From Bifidobacteriaceae bacterium (GTDB lineage Bacteria > Actinomycetota > Actinomycetes > Actinomycetales > WQXJ01), in contig JAITIG010000042.1 in NCBI GenBank assembly GCA_031279575.1, positions 1-20,704 of the forward strand: a stretch of DNA of 20,704 nt. The letters are read 5' to 3'. Below, piece after piece: positions 9,401-15,776 of this stretch. The position numbers were made by a program, and so were the translations under genes. The notes beneath the pieces are model-generated. The model ran no database searches and was not told the DNA's origin. It was given only the letters and a program-made list of their open reading frames with translations. Every line of letters begins with the position of its first letter. Positions within the stretch are counted from its first letter, which is position 1.

Positions 9401-9865
9401 GGAGATGGCGATGCCCACCAGCGCCGCCACCGCCACCCGCACCGGCGCCGAATCGTCGCTGGAGTGCACCAGCAGGCCGGGGTAGAGCCATTCGCGCCAC
9501 TTCAGCCCGCTCAACCAGACCCCGCTCAACCAGGCCCCGTAAACCACCGCCGGGGCCTCCAGCAAAATGATCACCGCCCACAGCGCCACCCGCTTGCGGT
9601 GGCGGATGGCCGAGGCGATCACCAGCAGCGCGGCGCAGTTGAACAAAGACGGGCTGGCCGGGAGGTTGAGGGCGTCAAGCACCGCCCACGCCACCCGGTA
9701 GACCTGCGGCGCCAAGCGGTGCACCGGGTAGGCCAGCAGCGCCCACAGTCCCGCGAAGGCGAACAGCCGCCCCGCCCACAAGGCGGTGCGCGAGGACCCA
9801 GGCGCCGCGCCGCCCGCCCCCCGGCCGCCGCCGGCGCCTGCCCGCGCCTCCTGCTCAGACTTCAT
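6431..9865 (-). CDS. lysX: LysX: lysyl-phosphatidylglycerol synthase fused to lysyl-tRNA synthetase
   Basis: LysX charges tRNA-Lys and transfers the lysine to phosphatidylglycerol, lowering membrane negative charge and raising resistance to cationic peptides. The 1144-residue protein has the full three-part layout. About the first 275 residues hold six or seven membrane segments. An MprF-type lysyltransferase domain follows (about 290-610; SLGYFNTRRDKAVVF, LELGDEAVIR, ISLNFAVLRRFL, LYRSNQKYAP). Then come an OB fold (GRILRKRDHGGVVFAELRE) and the class II catalytic core (PIHGGANARPF; motif 2 FRNEGVDRKHNPEFT near 903; motif 3 GGLGLGVDRVVM near 1114). Motif spacing matches Mycobacterium LysX. ATG 9865 is chosen because AGAGGA lies seven bases upstream; an in-frame ATG at 9895, with AGGGG nine bases upstream, is an alternative adding ten residues. 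Whether a second lysyl-tRNA synthetase exists cannot be seen here. Confidence 0.95.
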   Translation of the reverse strand: MKSEQEARAGAGGGRGAGGAAPGSSRTALWAGRLFAFAGLWALLAYPVHRLAPQVYRVAWAVLDALNLPASPSLFNCAALLVIASAIRHRKRVALWAVIILLEAPAVVYGAWLSGVWLSGLKWREWLYPGLLVHSSDDSAPVRVAVAALVGIAISWWLWAHRREFAAPVAKGVAWRAVLALVAGLAIAWAWAFSWAVAVGEKAVGWGLKVWWAANTALGQGWEEIVLGAGVAGRPAATGSAAAAAVAVAPHWVGRTTTLIATLGLLAALVVFTRSDRHLPGATADQELALRALLLRHGEADSLGYFNTRRDKAVVFSSDGRAAVAGRLVGGTLLASADPVGERAAWGDAIGQWMALARRHGWTPAVASATPRGGRAWEAAGLRALELGDEAVIRVDDFSLRDHRLREVADAARRVRKAGYTARVRRLQDVPPDELAALAGLADQWRRGGEERGFSMTSGRVGDPADGQDVVVTAHDAAGEVRALLTFAPWGRRGISLDVMRHSPQAHGGTTEFMVASLVEAARDMGIERISLNFAVLRRFLTEGAAVGAYPVARLLRRVMMLASKWWQLDGLYRSNQKYAPDWQPRVVCFDRGASLTEVIAAVARAEGFLPERSAADVLSGTGGRDEAARQAAFAEAVRAQEAAALAVAAPAQRPGARQAARLVHRDALAAAGLAPNPVAVPRTGSIRQALRLAAEHSPDLAGAGEISLVGRILRKRDHGGVVFAELRERVSEIQVMARREALERFDLFKHHAQLGDLVSVTGRLALTRSGALALDAASWAMAAKSIAPTPPKRRLADQPARLTPAMARAPHILLATNNRAMDMVYARAAATAALRAALQERRFIEVETPVLQPIHGGANARPFRTHINAYDMDLYLRIAPELYLKRLAVGGVERVFELGKNFRNEGVDRKHNPEFTSLEAYQAFSDYDGMRLLTQDLIRAAALAVHGEAVAVSPDGRKVGLAGDWPVVSVHQAVSRAAGVELTASSSLEAVRAAADAAGVGWLEEWTAGEVVSEMYDALVEGQTFEPTFYKDFPVETSPLTRAHRSIPGLAERWDLVAFGAEVGTAYSELTDPVDERARLTAQSVKAAAGDPEAMEIDEDFLGALDFGLVPMGGLGLGVDRVVMTLTGATIRETLTFPFARPA

Positions 9866-9916
9866 GTCCCAGTCCTCTTGCCGTTTGACCGCCATCGTCC
9901 TAAGCCCCTATCCTCC

Positions 9917-9954
9917 CACAGCCCAAACCCCCGGCTGTGCCCGCCAAAGGGCGG
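9917..9954 (-). terminator. Two small hairpins after the TraX-type gene, possible weak terminator
   Basis: Just beyond the TraX-type stop codon are two adjacent inverted repeats. One has 5-bp arms (9941-9945 and 9950-9954, loop of four). The other has 7-bp arms (CACAGCC 9917-9923 and GGCTGTG 9933-9939, loop of nine). Neither is followed by a U-tract, so termination may be partial and lysX may receive readthrough from the sugar-import operon. No convincing separate promoter for lysX is visible in the roughly 95-base spacer. Confidence 0.3.
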
Positions 9955-9960
9955 CCGCGC

Positions 9961-10725
9961 TCACGGCGCCGCCACCCGCCAAAGGCCCGCCGCCAGCAGC
10001 GCCAGCGGGTAGAGGGCGTAGAAGGCGCGCCGGTCCCACCGATGGCGCATACCCTCCCGGCCGCTGCGGAAGTGGAGGAACACCAAACCGAAGGCCGGGG
10101 CGATCCCCCCCAGCACCCCGATCGCCGAGCCGACCAGCATCATGGTGTTGGGCCGCTCCTGGCCAAAGTAGAACACCAGCGCGAAGGCCAGCAGCAGCAG
10201 ACCGGTCGGCACCACGCCGAGCCGCAAGCCGACATTGAAAAAGGCCAGCCAAACCGCGCCCGCCAGAGCCAGCATGGCCCAAAACGCCGCCTTGGAGGCG
10301 CGCGAGCCGGTCTGCGACAGTTTGGCGCCCCGGCCCAGCGCCAGCACCGCCAAGCTGGCCAGGACGGCGAAAACCGGGTTCTGCGACGCCATGTCCCAGA
10401 CTTGGCCGCTGCTGGCGAGGTCGTAAGGCACTTCGCTGGCCAGCGCCAACACCGCCACCCGGGCCGCGTAGCGGCCCACCGAGCCGGTCCGGGCAACCCC
10501 TTGGCAAACCAGCCAGGCGTAAATCGGCGCCGCCGCCCAGGAGGCCGCCTCCAGCAGCATCACCGCCGTCAGGCGCCCCAGGCCAACCTGCTCCAAATCG
10601 GCCGGCATGCCCCGCTGGAGCACGCCGCTGCCAAACATGCCCGCCGCCAGCAGCGCCAAGCCAATCGCCTTCAACCACCAATCAGACAGCCCGCGCGCCC
10701 GGCGGCGCTTGGCTGGCGGTGCCAC
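9961..10725 (-). CDS. TraX-family polytopic membrane protein
   Basis: The 254-residue protein has about seven or eight hydrophobic segments. It starts with WWLKAIGLALLAAGMFGSG and carries the family-like PIYAWLVCQGVARTGSVGRYAARVAVLALASEVPYDL, followed by QNPVFAVLASLAVLAL and a basic C-terminal FRSGREGMRHRWDRRAFYALYPL. This pattern matches the TraX family, whose founder acetylates F-pilin; most chromosomal members are uncharacterised. GTG 10725 is chosen because GGGGA lies four bases upstream and the residue sits just before the first membrane segment. The frame stays open into the permease gene, but only as overlap. The gene begins 11 bases after the MalG-like stop, so it is the last gene of the ABC importer operon. 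A role in acylating a sugar or surface glycan is inference only. Confidence 0.75.
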   Translation of the reverse strand: MAPPAKRRRARGLSDWWLKAIGLALLAAGMFGSGVLQRGMPADLEQVGLGRLTAVMLLEAASWAAAPIYAWLVCQGVARTGSVGRYAARVAVLALASEVPYDLASSGQVWDMASQNPVFAVLASLAVLALGRGAKLSQTGSRASKAAFWAMLALAGAVWLAFFNVGLRLGVVPTGLLLLAFALVFYFGQERPNTMMLVGSAIGVLGGIAPAFGLVFLHFRSGREGMRHRWDRRAFYALYPLALLAAGLWRVAAP

Positions 10726-10736
10726 CCGGTCCCCGC

Positions 10737-11645
10737 TCAGCCCTTGACAGCCCCGCTCATCGAACTTTGGTAGAACCGCTGCATCAGCACAAACAGGATG
10801 GCGATCGGCACTGAGACGCAAACCGCCCCGGCGGCGAAGCGGGCAAACCAGTTGGAGATGTACTCCCGCTGCAGCATCTGCCACAGGCCCAGCGACACGG
10901 TGTAGTTCTCCTGCGTCCGGCAAATCGCCTTGGCCAGCACAAAGTCAAGCCAGGGGATCATGAAGCCGACAATCGCCTGGTAGACGATCATCGGCTTGGT
11001 GATCGGCAGGATGACGCGGGTGAAAACCTGCCAGCGGGTGCAGCCGTCCAGGATGGCGGCCTCGTCCAAGGAGAAGGGGATGGTGTCCATGAACCCCTTC
11101 ATGACATAGAAGGCCGCCCCCGAGCCGCCCGCGTAGACAATGATCAGCGCCGCCACCGTGCCGGTAGAACTGCTGGTCAGGCCCATCGCTTTGAGGATGA
11201 AGTAGATCGCCACCACGGACATGATGCCGGGGAACATGCCCAGGATCAGCGCGCCGTTCATAAACGGCTTGCGCATGCGGAAGCGCAGCCGGCTCATGCA
11301 GAAAGCCACCGACAGCACAAAGAACACGCTGATCAGGCAGACCACGATGGCGATGAACAGCGTCCGGGTGAACATCTGGCCGAAGTTCATCACCTCGGTC
11401 TCGGTGAACAACTTGATGTAGTTGTCGATGGTGTACTCGGTGGGGAAGAAGGTGGTGGTGTAGGGCTTGGTGTTGACGTTGAAGCTCTCCAACGCCACCC
11501 ACGCCACCGGCACCAGCCAGGCCACCGCCATCACGGCCAAGAACAGGTGGCTGGCCACGTCCCCGAGGATGCGCCGGGCCCGCATGCCCCCGCGGGGCGC
11601 CTGGCCCAGGCCGGCCGTCTTCGGCTCTAGAACTGCCGCGCTCAT
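10737..11645 (-). CDS. Sugar ABC transporter permease, MalG/GanQ type
   Basis: This 302-residue inner permease belongs to a carbohydrate uptake (CUT1) importer. It has six predicted membrane segments (first HLFLAVMAVAWLVPVAWVAL) and the cytoplasmic EAA loop that docks the ATPase: DEAAILDGCTRWQVFTRVILP, about residues 194-214. The N-terminus is a short polar tail. ATG 11645 is chosen because AGGAGGG lies nine bases upstream and the ATG overlaps the stop of the partner permease gene (TGATG); the frame is open much further upstream only because it runs across that partner gene. Its partners are the MalF-like permease and the lipoprotein binding protein. No ATPase gene is nearby, so a shared MsiK/MsmK-type ATPase encoded elsewhere is expected. 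Confidence 0.95.
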   Translation of the reverse strand: MSAAVLEPKTAGLGQAPRGGMRARRILGDVASHLFLAVMAVAWLVPVAWVALESFNVNTKPYTTTFFPTEYTIDNYIKLFTETEVMNFGQMFTRTLFIAIVVCLISVFFVLSVAFCMSRLRFRMRKPFMNGALILGMFPGIMSVVAIYFILKAMGLTSSSTGTVAALIIVYAGGSGAAFYVMKGFMDTIPFSLDEAAILDGCTRWQVFTRVILPITKPMIVYQAIVGFMIPWLDFVLAKAICRTQENYTVSLGLWQMLQREYISNWFARFAAGAVCVSVPIAILFVLMQRFYQSSMSGAVKG

Positions 11646-13075
11646 CAGCGGAATCCCTCCTCGTTCTTGTACGACCCACTGCTGCGGTAGGTGATCAGCG
11701 AGACCAGCGCCAGCACTATGAAGGTGAAGATGCCGATCACCGCGCCGACGTTGTAGTTCCCCTTGTCCACCGTCAGCTTGTAAAGCCAGGTGATCAGCAG
11801 GTCGGTTTTGCCGGCCGAGTCGCCCACCGGCGTGGGCGCCCCGTTCGACAGCAGGTAGATGACGTTGAAGTTGTTCACGTTGGCCGTGAACGTGGTGATC
11901 AGGTAGGGCGTCATGACAAAGAAGATGTACGGCATCGTGACGTAGATGTAGCGCTCCCACCAGCTTGCGCCGTCGATCTTGGCGGCCTCGTGGGTCTCGG
12001 CCGGGATGTTCTGCAAAATGCCGGTGACCTGCATGATTGTGTACGGGATGCCGATCCACAAGTTCACCACGATGACGGTGACCCGGGCCCAGGTGGCGTT
12101 GGTGAAGAACGGCAGCGCCTCATCGATCCAACCCCAGTTGGCCAGCATCTGGTTGACGATGCCCTGCTGCTGGAGCATCTGGTTGACCGCCAGCAGCGAG
12201 ACGAACTGCGGCACGGCGATCGACATCGAGAAGCAGACCCGCCAGAAGCTCTTGAACCGGGTGCCGGCCCGCAGAATGATCATGGCCATAAACATGCCGA
12301 GGAAGAAATTCAAGAAGGTGGCGAAAAACGCCCACACCAGCGTCCAGGCCAAAACCGAGAAGAACAGCCGGGCGTTGACGCCGATGTCGCCGGAGCCAGA
12401 CGAGGACAGCACCACGCCGAAGTTTTTCAGACCGACCCAGTTGAAAGCCGGCGTGTGGTCGTCGTCGAAGCTGGTGAACGCCATCGAGATCATGAAAACC
12501 AGCGGCAGCACGGTGAAGACCAGCAGCCCCAAGGTCGGCAGGGTCATCAAGGTGCCATACAGCCGCGTGTCCGCCAAGCTCCTCAAGTCCTGGCCGAAGG
12601 AGGGGGCTTTGCCCTTGGCGCGGCTTAGGACCTCGGCTTTGTAGGCGCTGCGCACCGCGAACGTCCAAAACACCGCGAACAGCAAAATGATCAGCGCCCA
12701 GGCGATGCCGTAGAGCAGCACCTCGACCGAGTTGGTGGGGCTGACCATGACGTAATTGCCTTGGTCGTCCCACTCTTGGCTGCCTTTGGTGACAGGCCCC
12801 AGCTCGCCCAGGCCTTTCAGCGAGGGCAGGCCGGAAACCACCAGCAGGTAGACAAACCCCGCCTCGGCGGCCAAGAACATCAAGCCCTTGACTACCTGGC
12901 CGCGCGCCATATTGCCCAGGCCCATCACCGCGGCGCTGGCCTTGGTGCAAACGTCGCCCTGCCTTAGGGCGGCGCCAAGCCCATATGGCGACTGCGCCGG
13001 CGCGGGCGCGGGCCGGCGCCCGGGCTTGCCCGGCGGGCGCTTCTTCGCGCCGGCCGGGGCTGCTGTTTGTGTCAC
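11645..13075 (-). CDS. Sugar ABC transporter permease, MalF/GanP type
   Basis: The 476-residue permease is longer than average because of a basic Pro/Lys/Ala-rich cytoplasmic N-terminus (about 30 residues) and two additional membrane segments (VVKGLMFLAAEAGFVYLLVV and VEVLLYGIAWALIILLFAVFW) separated by an extracytoplasmic loop. This layout is known from MdxF/GanP-type maltodextrin and galacto-oligosaccharide permeases. The EAA loop is EAAKIDGASWWERYIYVTMP, residues 363-382. The start is GTG 13075, with AGGTGG seven bases upstream. The stop overlaps the next permease start (TGATG), giving tight coupling. The gene is separated from the binding-protein gene by 266 bases containing two perfect hairpins. 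Substrate is unknown; an oligosaccharide is most likely. Confidence 0.95.
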   Translation of the reverse strand: MTQTAAPAGAKKRPPGKPGRRPAPAPAQSPYGLGAALRQGDVCTKASAAVMGLGNMARGQVVKGLMFLAAEAGFVYLLVVSGLPSLKGLGELGPVTKGSQEWDDQGNYVMVSPTNSVEVLLYGIAWALIILLFAVFWTFAVRSAYKAEVLSRAKGKAPSFGQDLRSLADTRLYGTLMTLPTLGLLVFTVLPLVFMISMAFTSFDDDHTPAFNWVGLKNFGVVLSSSGSGDIGVNARLFFSVLAWTLVWAFFATFLNFFLGMFMAMIILRAGTRFKSFWRVCFSMSIAVPQFVSLLAVNQMLQQQGIVNQMLANWGWIDEALPFFTNATWARVTVIVVNLWIGIPYTIMQVTGILQNIPAETHEAAKIDGASWWERYIYVTMPYIFFVMTPYLITTFTANVNNFNVIYLLSNGAPTPVGDSAGKTDLLITWLYKLTVDKGNYNVGAVIGIFTFIVLALVSLITYRSSGSYKNEEGFR

Positions 13076-13254
13076 TAGTTATCCACCTTCTTCGCCGAGA
13101 TAGAAACACGGGGGCAACCAAAGGCCGGGCCATTCGGGCCGCGCCTGCCGCGGCCATCCCCGCCGCCAACTTCAGCCAACCTCAAAGCTCCACCCTACCG
13201 CTTCCCGGCCGCGCCGGGCGGGCAGCGGCGCGCCGCCGGCCGCATCTGACGCAA

Positions 13255-13295
13255 GCGGGCCTGAACCGGCCGCCAAACCGCCGGTTCAGGCCCGC
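13255..13295 (-). terminator. Perfect 16-bp hairpin between binding-protein and permease genes
   Basis: The arms GCGGGCCTGAACCGGC (13255-13270) and GCCGGTTCAGGCCCGC (13280-13295) are perfectly complementary around a 9-base loop. On the transcribed (minus) strand it follows the binding-protein stop and precedes the MalF-like gene. It lacks a U-tract, so it may act as a leaky terminator or as a 3'-stabilising stem for the binding-protein mRNA, as known between malE and malF in enteric bacteria. Confidence 0.6.
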
Positions 13296-13310
13296 GCGCG
13301 ATAAGCGCTT

Positions 13311-13335
13311 GGGGGCGGAGGCCGGCTCCGCCCCC
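13311..13335 (-). terminator. Perfect 10-bp hairpin directly after the binding-protein stop
   Basis: GGGGGCGGAG (13311-13320) and CTCCGCCCCC (13326-13335) pair perfectly around a 5-base loop, six bases beyond the TAG of the binding-protein gene on the minus strand. It stands in tandem with the longer hairpin at 13255-13295. There is no U-tract. Together they fill the middle of the 266-base gap; the remaining part (13076-13254) shows only the ribosome binding site of the permease gene, and no clear promoter. Confidence 0.55.
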
Positions 13336-13341
13336 ACCTGG

Positions 13342-14580
13342 CTAGCCGCCAGCGTTCATCGAGGTGTTCCAGGATTCGGTCTGCTCGGCCGCGTTGGCGG
13401 CCGTGACCTCCTTGGCCACCAGGGCTTTGCCGAAGTTCTCCGTCGGCGTCCAGAAGTTGTTCATGGCCGGCACCGTCGGCTGCAGCACCGAGGTGTTGGC
13501 CACGGTGTTGATCTGGGCGATAGCCACCGGGTCGGCCGCCACCGCGGCATCGGAGGCCAGCGAGTTGTCGGTCGGGATGATCCCGCGCATCTCGTAGTGC
13601 GACTTCTGGGCCTCAGTCGAGCCGAGGAAGGCGGCGAAGGCGGACGCCGCCTGGGCGTTGGAGGCGTTCGGGTTGAAGGCGATGGCCTTGGACCCGGCGA
13701 AGGACTTCATCTGGACCTCCTTGCCCGCCAGGGTGAAGGCTGGGAGCTGGGCGGCGCCGAAGTTGTCCCCCAGGGCCTCTTGGACGGCGGCGGCGTCCCA
13801 CGAGCCGGAGAAGTAGGCGCTGACGGTCTTGTTCTGCAAGCCGGCCAGGCCGGCGCCGTTGGAGTCGACCACGAAGTTCGGGTTGGCCACCAGCCCCGCC
13901 AGGTAGGCGGTCACGTCGCCGGCCTTGGCGCCGGAGAAGTCGACCCCGGCGGCCTCGTCCGCGCCCTCAGGCCCGTACAAGGTGCAGCCGTTGCCGATGT
14001 AGAAGGACGGCAGGTACCAGGCGGTGTCGAGGGGGAAGGCGACTTTGCCCTTGGCCAGCATGGCGTCCAGGCTCTTGGCCTCGTCTTCGGTGAAGACGGA
14101 CTTGTCGTAGTACATGAACCAGGTGTTGGCCGTGAACGGGACGCCGTAGATGTTGCCATCGGACCCGGTCACGGAGTTGATCATGACGTCGCTGTTCTGG
14201 GACTGCACCTGGGACAGGACGTCGGCCGGGACCACGCCGATGGCGCTGGCCTCGACCAGGGTGCCGAGTTGGTCGTTGGCGAACATGTAGACGTCGGCGG
14301 CGGCCGAGGCGTCCTGTTTGACCGTGGTGGCGGCGTCGCCCTCGGAGACCACCGAGTTCTTCCAGGTGATCTTCCACTCCGGGTGCGCCTGCTCGAACGC
14401 GGCCTCCTGGGTCTGCAGCCACGATGAAGCGTCAGCTTGGTCCTCTTGGGGACCCCACACGCTCAGGGTCACTTCGCCGGACCCTGAGCTGGTGTTTCCT
14501 TTGGTGGAGCTGTCGCCGCAGGCCGCCAGGCCCGCGGTGAGCCCCAGACTCGCAAGTGCTAGCGCTGCCAAACGTCTCAT
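13342..14580 (-). CDS. Extracellular sugar-binding lipoprotein of an ABC importer (MalE-like)
   Basis: This 412-residue solute-binding protein captures an oligosaccharide outside the cell and delivers it to the two permeases encoded downstream. It has a lipoprotein signal peptide (MRRLAALALASLGLTAGLAACG) with a lipobox ending at Cys21 and a Gly/Ser/Thr linker. The mature protein begins EVTLSVWGPQEDQ, and has DVYMFANDQLGTLVEASAI and a central YGVPFTANTWFMYYDKSVFT segment, as in family 1 maltose/maltodextrin-type binding proteins. ATG 14580 is chosen because GGAGG lies seven bases upstream (14588-14592) and the signal peptide begins there; the 18 codons further upstream do not fit. Expression may exceed that of the permeases because of the hairpins after its stop. 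Confidence 0.95.
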   Translation of the reverse strand: MRRLAALALASLGLTAGLAACGDSSTKGNTSSGSGEVTLSVWGPQEDQADASSWLQTQEAAFEQAHPEWKITWKNSVVSEGDAATTVKQDASAAADVYMFANDQLGTLVEASAIGVVPADVLSQVQSQNSDVMINSVTGSDGNIYGVPFTANTWFMYYDKSVFTEDEAKSLDAMLAKGKVAFPLDTAWYLPSFYIGNGCTLYGPEGADEAAGVDFSGAKAGDVTAYLAGLVANPNFVVDSNGAGLAGLQNKTVSAYFSGSWDAAAVQEALGDNFGAAQLPAFTLAGKEVQMKSFAGSKAIAFNPNASNAQAASAFAAFLGSTEAQKSHYEMRGIIPTDNSLASDAAVAADPVAIAQINTVANTSVLQPTVPAMNNFWTPTENFGKALVAKEVTAANAAEQTESWNTSMNAGG

Positions 14581-14960
14581 TTCTTTGCCTCCATATCCTT
14601 TGACGCCTGCGGGCGCCCAGCACGCCAGCGGCAACAGGTGTCAAGAGCAACCATAGCCCCGCAGATCCCGGGGAAAGCACTGACCAGCGGCCTGCCCCGG
14701 GGCCGGGGCCCGGGCCGGGCGCCCGCCCGGCCGCCCCGCCCGGGGGCCGCGGCCAGCGGCGCTGCCAGCAGGCCCGCCGCCTGGGCTGGGAGCGGGCGCT
14801 GAGGGGGCTGGCGAAATCCGTTACCGAGTTGCAACCCTTGGCCGCGGCGCCGGCGGCTGGCGCGGCGGCGGGGGAAGTGGCGCCCGGCGCCGCAGTATCC
14901 CCAGTCTGCGGCGCCGGGCGCCGGCCTTTGCGGCCGGCCGCGGCCGACTAGCCCGGTGGC
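14581..14960 (-). promoter_or_regulatory. 380-base leader region of the binding-protein gene
   Basis: No gene is supported here. Next to the binding-protein start is GGAGG (14588-14592). A minus-strand TTGACA (complement of 14639-14644) would be a perfect -35, but the position 17 bases on (GCTGGG) is a poor -10, so a promoter is only possible. The stretch 14690-14765 is almost pure G/C with overlapping inverted repeats. No copy of the GAACGTTC operator found at 17950-18005 is present, so LacI control of this gene would have to come through readthrough from the glycosidase promoter. Confidence 0.35.
14879..14922 (-). terminator. Perfect 17-bp hairpin downstream of the 260-residue protein gene
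   Basis: The arms at 14879-14895 (GGCGCCCGGCGCCGCAG) and 14906-14922 (CTGCGGCGCCGGGCGCC) are perfectly complementary around a 10-base loop. The hairpin begins about 38 bases after the stop of the upstream gene on the minus strand. No U-tract follows, which is common for terminator-like stems in actinobacteria. It probably ends or attenuates the glycosidase transcript before the importer genes. Confidence 0.6.
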
Positions 14961-15743
14961 TCAGGGCCAGACCGCGCCGGCCGCCTCGCCCACCGCCTCG
15001 CGGATGCGGGCCGGCTTGAGCGCGGCCGGGGCGGCCAGGACGGCCTCGGCCCAGACGCGTTCCAGCGCCAAGCCGAAGGCCACCGGCTTGCCCAGCCGCC
15101 GCTGCCAGGCCACCAGCCGGCCCAGCACCTCGGCGGGCGACCCGGCCAGGTCCACCTCGCGCGCGTCGGCGGTGGCGATTCCCGCCACCTGCCCCGCCGC
15201 GCCCACATCCAGCACCAGCGAGGCCCACAGGCGGCCTTTCCAGGTGGCGCCCAGCAGCACCGTCTCGCCGCGCCGGGCGACCTGGGCCAGGGCGGCGGCG
15301 ACCCGCTCGTGGGAGGCGTTGAGCCGCCATTGCAAGCCCAGCACCTGGCTGGGCCGGCCGGGGTAGACGGCGATGCCGTCGCCGCAGCGGTCCAGCTCGC
15401 GGTGGGCCCGGGCCACGAACACGTCCACATCCTCATCCGGCCGCCAGGAATCCTGCACCCGGCCGTGGTAGGCGCTGACGGCGTCGCGCTCCATCACCTG
15501 GACCCAATCGGCCACCTCGCAGTTGGCTTCGAACACGGCCCGGGCCAACTGGGCGGGGCGGTCCGCCCGGGGCCAGCGGCCGGCCACCTCCAGCCCTGCG
15601 GAGTGGCGGACTTGCAGCACCCGGCCGGCCTGGTGGACCACCGCGATGCGCGGCGCCGCCTGGGCCGAGCGCAGCAGCAGCTGTTGCGCCGCCCGCCACT
15701 GGCCGAGGTCGATTCCGCTCAGCTCCACCCGCGGGTCAAGCAT
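14961..15743 (-). CDS. Unrecognised protein encoded directly after the glycosidase homologue
   Basis: I do not recognise this 260-residue protein. It has no signal peptide and no membrane segment, so it should be cytoplasmic. It looks like alternating alpha/beta structure. One strand-rich block is RIAVVHQAGRVLQVRHSAGL followed by helices (about residues 30-95). A second is ETVLLGATWKGRLWASLVLDVG followed by helices (about 165-250). The two halves may be related to each other, though similarity is weak by eye. A Trp/Asp/Tyr-rich middle (WVQVMERDAVSAYHGRVQDSW) could bind a sugar. ATG 15743 has AAGGAG eight bases upstream and starts 33 bases after the glycosidase stop, so the two genes form one operon under the same LacI-type operators. 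Function is unknown; a carbohydrate-related accessory role is suggested only by context. Confidence 0.75.
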   Translation of the reverse strand: MLDPRVELSGIDLGQWRAAQQLLLRSAQAAPRIAVVHQAGRVLQVRHSAGLEVAGRWPRADRPAQLARAVFEANCEVADWVQVMERDAVSAYHGRVQDSWRPDEDVDVFVARAHRELDRCGDGIAVYPGRPSQVLGLQWRLNASHERVAAALAQVARRGETVLLGATWKGRLWASLVLDVGAAGQVAGIATADAREVDLAGSPAEVLGRLVAWQRRLGKPVAFGLALERVWAEAVLAAPAALKPARIREAVGEAAGAVWP

Positions 15744-15776
15744 GCTTGGGGCTCCTTTCCGCCACGTCGCCGCCTG

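Noticed and set aside
6614..10012. Open plus-strand frame of over 1100 codons opposite lysX
   Set aside because: It is antisense to a clear LysX coding sequence; its translation is Arg/Gly/Pro/His-rich with no domains, the usual mirror of G/C-rich third positions.
12985..14427. Long plus-strand frame opposite the binding-protein gene
   Set aside because: It is antisense to a lipoprotein with an excellent signal peptide and ribosome binding site, and has no recognisable domain.
14616..14644. TTGACA before the binding-protein gene as a full promoter
   Set aside because: The -35 is perfect but no acceptable -10 lies 16-19 bases on, so it is only noted as possible.
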